Shown: piece by piece, positions 35,640-46,114 of the stretch | Layout of the letters: each line of letters starts with the position of its first letter | Numbering within the stretch: the first letter of the stretch is position 1 | DNA from: Sulfuritalea sp. | Lineage (GTDB): Bacteria; Pseudomonadota; Gammaproteobacteria; Burkholderiales; Rhodocyclaceae | Reading direction: 5' to 3' | Assembly: GCA_016708585.1 (NCBI GenBank) | Contig: JADJFK010000006.1 | Coordinates: 248,001 to 312,000, forward strand | DNA length: 64,000 bases | Notes under the pieces: model-generated | Told to the model about the DNA's origin: nothing | What the model saw: the letters and a program-made list of their open reading frames with translations, nothing else | The model's database searches: none | Made by a program: the position numbers and the translations under genes

Positions 35640-35663
35640 GCCGTGACGCCGGCGCCGACTTCC
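35640..35663 (+). repeat. Short dispersed repeat, copy 11 (after proQ)
   Basis: 20 of 24 bases match the consensus; intergenic, 22 bases after the proQ stop, at the border to the RTX region. Confidence 0.5.
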
Positions 35664-35720
35664 AACCTGCCGGCGCGGCAACGCCGAACCCCTGGTTGCC
35701 GCGCTGACGGACGAATCCTC

Positions 35721-35750
35721 CGTCATTCCGGCGCATGCCGGAATCCGGAA
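35721..35750. repeat. REP-like palindrome
   Basis: TTCCGGC-GCAT-GCCGGAA within CGTCATTCC...GGAATCCGGA. It is of the same type as palindromes near 52.13, 53.15 and 57.92 kb. Confidence 0.6.
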
Positions 35751-35764
35751 CCGCCATCGACCAC

Positions 35765-35784
35765 GGCCGCAATTTCTTGCGGCC
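35765..35784 (-). terminator. Hairpin just beyond the RTX gene
   Basis: GGCCGCAA-TTTC-TTGCGGCC, eight perfect pairs, 8 bases past the RTX stop. No run of T follows on the minus strand, so intrinsic termination is only possible, not clear. Confidence 0.35.
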
Positions 35785-35792
35785 TGTCCAAG

Positions 35793-38700
35793 CTACTGCC
35801 AGTTCGCCGCGATCACCGGCGCCAGCGCCTCCTGGTAGTCCGGCGGCAGCGCAGTCTGTCCCGCGCCCGGCGGCGCGAAGGCCGCCATCGCCTGCACCAG
35901 GTTCTCGACCTGGCTGTCGAGCAGCCGGCCGCCGTCGGCGCTGCGGAATTCCTCGACGCGGTACTGATCGCCGAGATACCAGTCCTGCACGATAAGCTTG
36001 TCACTGGTGCCGATGATCCGGGCTTCCAGGTTGTTGCCGACATGGCGCAGCCAGATCTGTTCGCGCCCGATGCCGGCGAGGAACTCGGCGGCATCGCGAT
36101 TGCCCGGCGTCGCGTCGTTCTCGACGATCGTGTCGACACCATCGCCGCGGCCGAGGCGGTAGCCGTCGTTGCCCGCGCCGCCGGAAAGCGTGTCGATGCC
36201 GGCCCCGCCGGCGATGACATCATCGCCGGCGCTGCCGGTGATGACATCGCGGCCGGCGCCACCGTCGATCAAGGCAATCCCGGCCAGTTCGGTCGCCGAA
36301 AAGTCCAGCGTGTCGGCGCCGCCCGTTCCCCCGATCACGTCGTAGCCGCCCATGCCGTCGATGCGCTCGACCGTCGCCTCGCCGCCGAAGTCGCGCAGGC
36401 GGAACGTATCGTCGCCGGCGCTGCCTTGCAGCACATCGCGGCCGTCACCGCCTTCGAAGCGGTCGTAAGCGGCATGGGTGCCGCTGACGAGGAAGGTGTC
36501 GTTGCCGGCGCCGCCGAAGAGCGTGTCGGCGCCGGCCCCACCGGAAATGACGTCATCGCCGGCGCTGCCGGTGATGACATCGCGCCGGCGCCACCATCGA
36601 TCAAGGCAATCCCGGCCAGCTCGGTCGCCGAAAATCCAGCGTGTCGGCGCCGCCCGTTCCCCCGATCACGTCGTAGCCGCCCATGCCGTCGATGCGCTCG
36701 ACCGCCGCCGCGCCGCCGAAGTCGCGCATGCGGAACGTGTCGTCGCCGGCGCTGCCTTGCAGCACGTCGCGGCCGTCACCGCCTTCGAAGCGGTCGTAAG
36801 CGCCCTGGGTGCCGGTGACGAGGAAGATGTCGTCGCCGGCGCCGCCGAAGAGCGTGTCGCTGCCCGCGCCACCGACGATGATGTCGTTCCCGGCGCTGCC
36901 GGTGATGGTGTCGCGGCCGGCGCCGCCGTCGATAAGGTTCGCACCGACAAAGTCGCTGGCGGAATAATCCAGCGTGTCGCTGCTGCCCGTGCCGCGCAGA
37001 TGCCGCCCGATGGCAAGGTTGAAATCGGCCTGCGCTGAAAGCCCGCCGGTATCGGTAGCGGTGACGCGCAAGGCCAACACGCCGGGATCGGCTGCACCGG
37101 GCATACCGCTAAAGGACGCGGTCGCCGCATCGAAGGCCAGCCAGGCCGGCAAGGCCGTCCCGTCGGCCAGTGTCGCGGTGAAACTCAGGCTGTCGCCGGG
37201 ATCGCCATCGACGAACGCGCCAACCGGCACCGCGAATGCAAAAGGCAGATCCTCGGTGGCAGACTGATCCGCAATCGGCGCGGCAATGATCGGTGCACTG
37301 TTGGCGGGCCCAATCACCAACGCCGTCGCAGTGCTGACGACAGATTCGACCGTGCCGTGGCCATCGGTATAGCCGGCGACGACGCGAACCTGTCGGCCTA
37401 CTAACGCCGCGGTTAACGTCACGCTGCCGCCGGTGGCGCCGGCGATATCGCTCCAGCTGTCGCCATCCGGCGAACTCTGCCATTGATAACCGATCGCGCC
37501 CAAGCCATCGGCGTCGGCCAGATCGTTGCTTGCGGTCAGGACTTCGCCCTGGCTCGCCGTGCCGCCAACGCCGACTTCCCCGCTCGGCGCCGAATTCACC
37601 AGCTGCCGGATATCCGACGCATGCCAAACCCGATCCTCAAACACGATGCTTTCAACCACGTACTGGCCAGGACCGATTTCGTCGAAGGAAACATTGTCGG
37701 TCGCCGAAACGGAAAGTGTCACCCGCGAATCCGAACGGCTGGCCGTCACGCTTGACGCAACGATGCCGGTGCCAACCACCAGTCGATCCATCCCGCCGAC
37801 ATCGACGATGGCATCGGATCCACCGCCGACGGCGAACCTGTATGTATCGTCGCCCGCACCGCCGTCCAGCAAATCGTCGCCTTGCCCGCCATCCAGCGTA
37901 TCGTTGCCGCCGAGGCCCAGCAGCGTGTCATCACCGGCGCTGCCATCCAGCAAGTCGTCGCCTTCCGTGCCGACAATTTCCGGAGCCGGAACGATATCGG
38001 GCCTCCAGATGGTGCCGTCGTCGAACGTAATAAAGCCGATCCCGTCCAGGCGCCCGCCCGCGACGCGAAGACTGTCACCCGCACCGGCCAAGGTCAGCAC
38101 CACGTCATTCCCGTCATAGGTGAGCGCAACGTCGGCGAGCGTCAGCCCGCCATTGAAGCTGATACCCGGATAGTCGTAGGCGCCCATGGTTTGCGCCCCC
38201 ATCCCGGCCGCGAACTGGAAGAAATCCGGATCGAAGTCCGGCGCCGGCGGCGCCAGCGCAATGAGTTCGGCCAGCGAGGCGCGGTCGCCATCGGCGAATA
38301 CGAAATCATTGATCGATGCGCCGAGCGGATCGACGATGCGCGGAACGAGCACGCGTATGCCCTGGTCCTGACCCCAGCCGATATCGAGCGCGACACGGCG
38401 CGAGCCGTCCAGCGGCGACACCGCCTCGGCCCAGGAGAATTGCAGGTCGGCGCGCGCGATGCCGGCGCCGAAGCTCAGCGTGGGCGACGCCAGCACACCC
38501 GAATCATAGAAGGGCTGCAAACCCGCCAGGTCCGCCGCACTGTGCGTGACGACCGGCACACTAGTGTGCGCATAGTGCGGGCTGTGCGACAAAGCGCTCC
38601 CCGGCACCTTGATCAGGATCGGCAGAAAGTCGATCCTCCTCACCTCGCCCCACTCGAGCAAATCCGATAGCGACGCCCAAGGCTGCAGCTCGCTCTCCAG

Positions 38701-41700
38701 AGCGGCGAGCGTATCGTAATACCCTTCCCCACCGGCCTCGGCATTGGACTGGTAATACTGCCCGCCGTGTTCGTAGCCTTCCTGCCAGTTTTCGATGCCC
38801 TGCGCCCGATAGACCGTATCCAGCACGTTCCACGTCTGGTCGCCCTGCCCCAACACCAGGTCGCGACCGATGTTGTTGCGTCCCACCTGCACTACCTGGC
38901 CGGCGCCGCCGACCACCGTGTTGTGCCCGTCCCCCACCACCATGGTCGCGCCGTTTTCCAGCCACTGGTCGCCGGTCCCGGCGACCAGCAGGTTGCCGCC
39001 GATCAGGCGGGCATTGCCGGTACCGCCGTAGGCGAATCCGGCGTTGTAGATGGTGTTGTTGCCCGTGCCGCCGATCACCGCCGAATGCAGGCTGGCATGG
39101 ACCATGTGATTGCCGTCGGTCAGGTCGATTTCTTCCAGCCGGTAGATCTGCGATGCGGAATCGACCTGCAGGGTCACCGCCGCCGGCGGTTGGTCGGCGC
39201 CCGACCCGGCCAGATAGCGGCCGGTGAGCGCGCCCTGGTAATGGGTGGTCACCGTGTCATAGCTGTAGCTCGCATCGAGAAATCCCGGCAGTCCATTGAC
39301 GGTCCACGGGGTATTCAGCGTCTGGCTGACATTGCTCGTCGTGCCGCCGGCCTGCGGCGCGCCCCAGCGGACTTCCGCCCAGAGCCATTGCGTGGCGTGC
39401 TGATAGTCGCCGCCCAGCGCATGAACCTCCGCCCCGCCGGCGCTGACCCGGCTCTGGAGAATTCTGGCCGTGGTCTGGCTGCGATAGGCCGTGCCGGGCT
39501 GGGTCCAGTGGACGTCGTGCGAGGTGCCGGTGCTGGTCCACGCCACCACGCCGTTGTTGAACCGCCCCGTCAAGGTGGTGGTGGTGAATTCCTCGGTCTG
39601 TGTCACGCGCAGGTTGTTCGCCCACTGCGTGGCGCGCGCCCAGGTGCCGTTGGCCTGCCGGGCCAGGCCCTGAGCCGGCGAGGCTTTGTTCGATGGCGAG
39701 CCGCGTGTCGGCGAGGAAGTCGCGCGCCAGGGTGGTGATGCGGTCCTCCTCGTAGGCGGCGGTGTCGGCGAGCAGGGTTTCGGTATCGCGCTGCAGCCCG
39801 TCGGCATCGCTCACCTGCCAGGGCGTTCCCTCGGTGAAGTAGCCCTGCACGCGCAGCGTGCCGGTGTCGCGGCGGATCGCCAGCAGCAGGTCGTCGCCGT
39901 CGCGGCTGGCGGTGAGGTCGGCGAAGTCCAGTCCCGCGTCGAGTGCGATGCGGTTGGCGCCGCTGTCGATCAGCAGATCGTCGCCCGACTGCCGGGCGAG
40001 GCGGTAGGTGTCGCTGCCTTCCCCGCCGGCAAGGACGTTGTCCAATGCGTTGCCGGTAAGGGTGTTGTCCAGAGCGTTGCCGCTGCCGGTGATCGCGGTG
40101 CCGGTGAGGAGGAGGTTTTCCAGATGATCGCCAAGTTGGTAGTCGATGGCGGATTCGACGGTGTCGATGCCTTGGCCTTCGGCTTCGATGATTTCGTCGG
40201 TGGCGTCGTCGGCGGTGGTCAGGCGGTAGGTGTCGTTGCCCTCGCCGCCGATCAGGCGGTCGCTGCCGCTGCCGCCGTCGAGTTGGTCATCGCCGGCGCC
40301 ACTGCTGATACGGTCGTCCACGCTGGTGCCGGTCAGCAGATCGTTGCCGGCGCTGCCGCCGATGTCGAAGCCTTTGGCCATCAGGGCGTCGTAGCTCAGG
40401 GTGCTGCCGTCATCGAACTCGATGTGGTCGAAAGGCCGATGAGCCAACGCATCGGCAGGATCAAAGTCCTCAAAATGAATCACGTCATTCGCGTCATCCC
40501 CGATCTGGATGGCCAGCGAACCCAGCCCGAGCTTCAAATCCGCCGCCGTCACGCCCGACAGGCGCAGCACATTGCCATTGAAACTGCCTGCCGCCGTGGC
40601 GACGTGGTCGGTGCCGTCACCTTTGGCGTAGAGGATCGTGTTGTCCGTGCCCAGCACCCGCAACACGTCATTGCCCTGTCCGCCGGACACTTTGGCTCGG
40701 CCGCCGCTCGCAGTCAGCGTGTCGCTTTCGCTTCCCCCCAACAGCGTTGCGTCCGGCGTCGTGCTGATCTGTACCTGAGGCGATGCAAGCGTCCGCCCCA
40801 CCAACTGGCTGAACGAATAGCGCGTGCCGTCCGCAAACTCGAAACGCTCCACCGCGCCGCCCCACCCCTGGGCGATCACCAACCGGTCCGCACCCATGTC
40901 GAGCAGCAGGTCGTTGGCGTTCGCCCGGCTGGTGGCGATGCCGACCAGCATGATGCCCGCATCAAAACGCAGCGTGTCCGTGCCGCCGCTGTCGGCGATC
41001 GCTTCGTTGGTGCCGTCGGCCGCCGTACCGCCATCGCCGACTTTCAGGATGTAGGTGTCGTCGCCGAGGCCGCCATCGAGATAGTCGGTGCCGGCGCCGC
41101 CGTCGAGGGCGTCGTTGTCCGCGCCGCCAAGCAGAATGTCGTCCCCGGCGCCACCGTCCAGATTGTCGTCGCCGGCTTCGCCCAGGAGCTGGTCCGCGCC
41201 CTCGCCACCGACCAGGCTGTCCTTGCCGCCATAGCCCCGGAGGTAGTCATCGCCCTCTCCGCCGTCGAGGTCGTCATCGCCGTGATATGCCGCATCGGTC
41301 TGGTCCGAGTCGCCGAACAACTGGTCATTCCCGGTGTCACCGATCAGCGTGTCCTTGCCGCCATCCCCGATCAGGGTATCGTCGCCTTCTTCCCCGTCCA
41401 GATAGTCGTCACCGTGCAGTGCGCTGTCGATCAGCGAGCTATCGCCGCGCAGGCTGTCGTTGCCGGTGCCTCCGAACAGCGTATCTTTGCCGCCGTCGCC
41501 GCGCAGCGTGTCATTGCCCTCTTCGCCATCCAGGTAGTCATCGCCGTGGTAGGCCGTCGGAGTAGCACCGGTGTCCCCTTCCATTTCATCGTCACCGGCA
41601 CCGCCGAAGAGTTCATCCGCCCCGCCCATGCCCGCCAGGAAGTCGTTGCCCTCGCCGCCATCGAGGTAGTCGCCACCGTCCTCGGCCGGAACGTTGGCGC

Positions 41701-44700
41701 TGTTGTCGCCCAGCATCTGATCATTGCCGGCGCCGCCGATGAGCACGTCGGCGCCCTGGCTGCCGAACAGGAAGTCGTTACCGCTGCCGCCGTCGAGGTA
41801 GTCGTCGGCGACGCCGCCGTCCATCACGTCGTCGCCGGCGCCGCCGTACAGGGCATCAACGCCGCCTGCGTTGGCGGCCACCTCGCCGAAGCTGCCGCCA
41901 TTAGTCCAATGCCAGCCGACGCCATGCGTGGCGGTGTCCCGCGTCGCGACCAGGGTCCAGTCAGGCGTGACATTGCCGCCGGCGCCATCGCCGTCCAGCA
42001 CGTCGTCACCCGCACCGCCGAACAGCACGTCGGCGCCCTCGGCGCCGAGCAGCACGTCGTTGCCACGTTCGCCGATCAGGACGTCATCGCCGCTGCCGGC
42101 GTCGAGCCAGTCGCCTTTGACGCCGGTGGCGTCCGCGTTTTCGCCGTAGTCGTAAATCTGGTCCAGGGGGGCTTCGATGCCGCCGTGCAGGGTGTCCTTG
42201 CCGGTTCCGCCGAGGAGGATGTCGCTGCCGTCGTCGCCGACGAGCTGGTCGTCGTTCTCGCCGCCGTTGGCCATGTCGTCGCCGATCCCGGCTTCGATGC
42301 GGTCGGCGCCGCCATTGCCCAGCAGGGTATCGTCGCCGCCATGGCCGCGCATGAGATCGCGCCGCCGCCGCTGCCGTTGAGGTTGTCGTCGCGATTCGGG
42401 CCGCCCAGGCTGCCGATCAGGCTGCCAAGGTCGTCGGCCTTGTTGTAGCTGACATCCTGCGAAATTATCCCGGTGATCTCGCCCGCCTCGTTGTAGCTGT
42501 AGACGGTGTTGGTCACTGCGACGTTGCGCCAGTCGGCGCCGTAGGCGGCACCGCCGGCGAGGGTGGCGGTGTACGCGGTGGGGCTGAGGTCGCCGTCGAT
42601 GGTGCGGTCGGCCGGGACGGCGGCGGGCGGGACGGGGCCTGCGAGATCGATGCCGAGGTCGTTGTCGGCAAAATGCTTGACCAGGATGCGGTCGCCGCCG
42701 ATGGCGATGGCCAGGGTCTGGCTGCCGTCGGCTTCGTCGGTGAGGCTGTAGATGGCGCGTTTGTCGTCGCTGATCCATTGCCGGGCGCCGTACTGGTTTG
42801 CCCCCGTGAGGGCGGTGCCGGCGACTTTGATCTGGCCAATGCCGTCGGCGTCGTCGATGGTGTCGATGCCGTCGCCGCTGGTGAAGACGTAGGTGTCGTT
42901 GCCGGTGCCGCCGTGGAGGGTGTCGCTGTGCTTGCCGCCGTTGAGTTCGTCATCGTCGGCGCCGCCTTCGAGATGGTCGGCGCCGGCGTTGCCGATTAGG
43001 GTGTCGTTGCCGGCGTTGCCGTAGAGATGGTCGGCGACGCCGCCGCCTGCGTAAGTATCGTCGGTGATGCCGCCAAAGAAGTAGCGTTGGGTCGCATTGG
43101 TGATCGGCCCTTGGGCGATCGTGTAACCGCTGGCGACATCCTCGAAGTAGTTGGACTGATTCTCAAAGGGATGATTGCTTGGACTGAATGTCACATTCGG
43201 ATTGACAGGGTTCTTGTTCTGCGTGCCGAACCAGAGTTTGCGTTCGAGCATGGCGGCGCGGTCTTTTAGCCACTGGTCGCTGATATTGGCGAGGCCGCTG
43301 GCTTGCTGTTCGGCGGTGAGCTGGTTATCGGCGTCCCACGCGCTGGCCAGGTTTTGGTTGGCGGCCTTGAGTTGGGTCAGTGCATCGGAATCCGTCACGC
43401 TGAGCGCGAAGGGGGCGAGGCTATTGAGGGCCAGTAACTGGGCGAAGTCGTTGCGGGCGTCTGTGCCATCGGTGCTGGGCGCGACGATCTCGGCTTTTTC
43501 CAGAAGGGCTTGGTATGTATCGCTGGCCGCAATGGCTTCAAGTGCTTCATAGAATTTGGTGCGACCGGTGTAGCCGTCGGCATCAGTTGTTGCCGCCCAG
43601 GTGTTGCCGTCGGGGCTCCCTTTGAGGCGTAGCGCGGCGGCTTGTGTTGATCCGAGGCAGAACTCGGCCAGGGCGTTGACGACATTCTCCAGTACGTCGC
43701 CTTCGGCTTGGCCTTGAGCGGCGCCGATGAACAGGTCGCCATCTTCCTTCTTGCGCCAGGATGCATTCTTGAAGATGGTGTTCAGCGTTTGCGCGCCATC
43801 CGCGCGTTGTGCTTCGGGCACCAGTTGCAGCAGGGTGTTCTGGACGTTCAGAGCGTCCACCAGCAGCACCAGACTGTGCGTGTCGCCAAAGTCCTTCTTG
43901 TCATAACCGTCGAATAGCAGGCGAATGCCGAAGTTGCTGAACAAGTTCGCCGTGACACTGCCTACAGCGCCTCCCCGTGACAGCGGCTGGTCTTCAATAA
44001 AGATTTGGGCTTCCTGCCCATAGCGGTATTGGGAATGCGCCACCATGAATTTCGGGTTGTCGGCACTCATCTCGGTGCCAGCAACGTCCCACTGGTTGGC
44101 GAGGCCGTCGCCTACGCCCTGGCCCATGGCACGATTACCCAAAGCGCCGTCGAGGCCACCTGTGAGGCTGAGCGATGTTGTATTGAATTCGGTGGCGACG
44201 GTCAGGACGGCAAGCTGGTAGTCGAGCGATTCGCCGGCGATGGCGAGGCTGCCGTCGGGCGCCAAGTCCCTGATATTGGCCGGATTGGGCGGACCGGCAT
44301 CGCTGCCGGAATTGAGGCTCGGGGCGTAGTGCGCGTATTCAAAGACCTCCTTGATCCGCGATACGGCGGCGTAGAGCAGGCCGTAGTCGTCCAGGCGCGC
44401 GGCGTAGTCCGGTTCATCGGGCATGGTCGGCCGCACGCTGTTGGCGAGGTTGGCAAGCCGGCTATTGAACTGGCCGGTCACGCTGTCGCCAGGCACGCCA
44501 CTGGTTGCGGCGAGTTCGGCCTTGAGCAACAGATAGGCGTCGCGGCCTTCCGTGGATTGAAAGAGGTCGATGAAGCCAGTGGTCTCGCCTTGTGCCCGCA
44601 GCGACTGAAAGCGCGCGATCATTTGCGGCAGCTTCGTCATTGTCGTTGCCAGCGATCCATCGCCAATCTTGCCGATGCCGGCGCCATTGAAGGTGATTAC

Positions 44701-45231
44701 CTGCTGCGCCACGCCCGGATGCATGAGGTTGAAGGCGGTGGCCATGTGTGCGCCCAGGCTGTAGCCGGTGACGGTGAGCGACTTGCCAGCGACCTCAGGG
44801 AGAGTGGCGAGGTGGGCGTACCACGTCTCCATGTCGCTCAACTGACCGAAGGCCCAGCCCTTTTCCTTGATTTCGAGGACGTTGGTCGCGGTGTTGTCGC
44901 GCGCGGCGTCGTCGAGAAATTCGGTGGAGCGGAAGGAGAGGACCAACTCGCCGGTGTCCTTGTCTTTGAATAGCGTGCCCGAGAAACCTGTAGTCGTATT
45001 GGAGATGTGTTCGACGACCGTCCATTGCGCGGCGAATTTGGTGGCCTCGGTGGCGGTGAATTTGCTGGCGTGGAGGTTGCCAGCGGTGAGATTGGGAACC
45101 GCAATCACTTCGTTCGCGCGCTTGTCTCCGGGAGTCAAGACAGTGCCGGGAGGCGTAGCGTTGTAGCCATACAATGCCTCCGCAGCCATCTGCAGGTTGG
45201 CGAACTTAAGGTATTCGGTAATGGTAGGCAT
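35793..45231 (-). CDS. Giant RTX protein with N-terminal lipase domain (several frameshifts)
   Basis: About 3,140 codons if joined. Residues 1-450 form an alpha/beta-hydrolase lipase domain with nucleophile Ser158 in TGYSLGAH. There follow long runs of calcium-binding GGxGxDxLx nonapeptides, several HCBP-related blocks (ERFEFADGTRYSFSQL), a putative Ig/cadherin-like segment (NSAPIIAAPIADQSATEDLPFAF) and the C-terminus QEALAPVIAANWQ. It is probably secreted by HlyB/HlyD nearby. The frame breaks near 42360, 39680 and 36580-36640 by small indels. Its ATG lies one base after the stop of the secreted-protein gene, with AAGGAG inside that gene's end, so translation is coupled. Target lipid or cell unknown. 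Confidence 0.85.
36271..36934 (-). repeat. 332-bp tandem duplication in the RTX C-terminal part
   Basis: AAGGCAATCCCGGCCAG starts at 36271 and again at 36603, and the sequence between is repeated with a few changes (DTFRLRDFGGEATVERIDG against DTFRMRDFGGAAAVERIDG). 332 is not a multiple of three, and the reading frame breaks here. Confidence 0.75.
37556..37579 (+). repeat. Short dispersed repeat, copy 12 (in the RTX gene)
   Basis: 20 of 24 bases match the consensus, preceded by TC. It encodes EVGVGGTA between the Ig-like and RTX portions. Confidence 0.5.
38911..40115 (-). repeat. Long repeat pair 2, copy in the full-length RTX gene
   Basis: Nearly identical by eye to 50557-51804, which has one extra block of about 60 bases (an additional RTX unit). 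It covers the end of an RTX run, ARDFLADTRLAIEQSL and the following WAEVRWGAPQ region. Confidence 0.85.
41022..41045 (+). repeat. Short dispersed repeat, copy 13 (in the RTX gene)
   Basis: 20 of 24 bases match the consensus; in frame it encodes KVGDGGTA after an RTX array (DDTYILKVGDGGTAADG). Confidence 0.45.
41644..43000 (-). repeat. Long repeat pair 1, copy in the full-length RTX gene
   Basis: Nearly identical by eye to 46137-47490. It spans the start of the RTX array (from GNDTLIGNAGADHLEGG) to the point where the second RTX gene is cut. Confidence 0.85.
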
Positions 45232-45232
45232 T

Positions 45233-46042
45233 TCACTTCTCCTTGGCGGGAATCAGAATCTGGTCGACGAACTTGCGGGTGGCGGCATCGGTGCCGCGCG
45301 CGTGATCGGGACAGCGATAGGCGGTCAGCCATGGGCTGGGATTGATGCGACTGGGGGCGCCGGGACTCCAGGCATAGCGGATCAGCTCGCCCATCACCTC
45401 ATTGGTCTTGAGGTCGAGCACCTTGACCGTGCTGCTGGCGACGCCAAGGTAGCGTTCTTCGGGGATGACGTGGTCTTCGTAGGTGACGCCATAGCGTGGG
45501 GTGGAGCCGGCGCTGGGGGTTTTGTCGAGAATGGCGTCGATATAACCTATCTTTGAAGTCGGTCTGGGTTTGTAGACAATCGTATAGCGATAACGCTTGC
45601 CGTCTTTCTCATCGATGACTTCGACCCATCGGTAGCCGGGGAGGCCGCCGGGATTGCGATTGGTGTTGATTGATCCACGATACGCTGGCGTAACTGGTGT
45701 CGGGGTACCATTCAAGGTAGAGCCGCCTTCCTCGTAGCCTAAGAATGTCGTGATGTAATGCTCTGCCCACGCTTCCCGCGCAAACGCCGCCCCCGGCCAC
45801 ATGCGGTCAGCCCATTCGCGGTCACCCGCTTGCGGCCTCACCTTCATCAGCAACAGCCCCTCGACGTTCTCCACCTTGCGGTAGATCTTTTCTCCGGCTA
45901 CCGTGCGACACTTTGCTTCGAAGAGCGCCTTGCCATCGGTCATGCGGGCCTCGGTCGCTTCGCGTTGGGCGGTATCGGCCAAAGGCTGGCCAGCCGCGAT
46001 CGCCAAACCTGCTGCGAATACAACAATCGATATCCGGTTCAT
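45233..46042 (-). CDS. Secreted protein of unknown function, partner of the RTX lipase
   Basis: About 269 residues from MNRISIVVFAAGLAIAAG, a Sec-type signal peptide; an in-frame upstream start would run through the dispersed repeat. Conserved with the paralogue at 49623-50476: KVENVEGLLLMKVRP, GYRWVEVIDEKDGKRYRYT, PRYGVTYED and VKVLDLKTNEVMGE. No enzyme motif is recognised. Its stop is one base from the RTX lipase ATG. A secreted or periplasmic protein tied this closely to a lipase toxin-like gene suggests an immunity or folding partner (inference). Confidence 0.75.
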   Translation of the reverse strand: MNRISIVVFAAGLAIAAGQPLADTAQREATEARMTDGKALFEAKCRTVAGEKIYRKVENVEGLLLMKVRPQAGDREWADRMWPGAAFAREAWAEHYITTFLGYEEGGSTLNGTPTPVTPAYRGSINTNRNPGGLPGYRWVEVIDEKDGKRYRYTIVYKPRPTSKIGYIDAILDKTPSAGSTPRYGVTYEDHVIPEERYLGVASSTVKVLDLKTNEVMGELIRYAWSPGAPSRINPSPWLTAYRCPDHARGTDAATRKFVDQILIPAKEK

Positions 46043-46089
46043 GCCGCTTGCCTCCAGTTGAATTGTTTTGCTGCACTCTCGATCCCATC

Positions 46090-46113
46090 GCCGTGTCGCC
46101 AGCGCCGACTTTC
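46090..46113 (+). repeat. Short dispersed repeat, copy 14 (RTX fragment / partner gene junction)
   Basis: 23 of 24 bases match the consensus, preceded by ATC. It separates the cut end of the second RTX gene from the partner gene, 48 bases before that gene's ATG. Confidence 0.75.
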
Positions 46114-46114
46114 C

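Noticed and set aside
39686..42448. Very long plus-strand open frame opposite the RTX gene (also 46364-48274 and 701-2026)
   Set aside because: Low-complexity translation rich in Val, Ala, Gly and Gln with no motifs; an artefact of GC-rich codon usage on the complementary strand of the RTX repeats or of real genes.
36250..43000. Dense short repeats that could suggest a CRISPR array
   Set aside because: Periods of about 27 bases encode calcium-binding GGxGxDxLx nonapeptides; no constant direct repeats with unique spacers and no cas genes.
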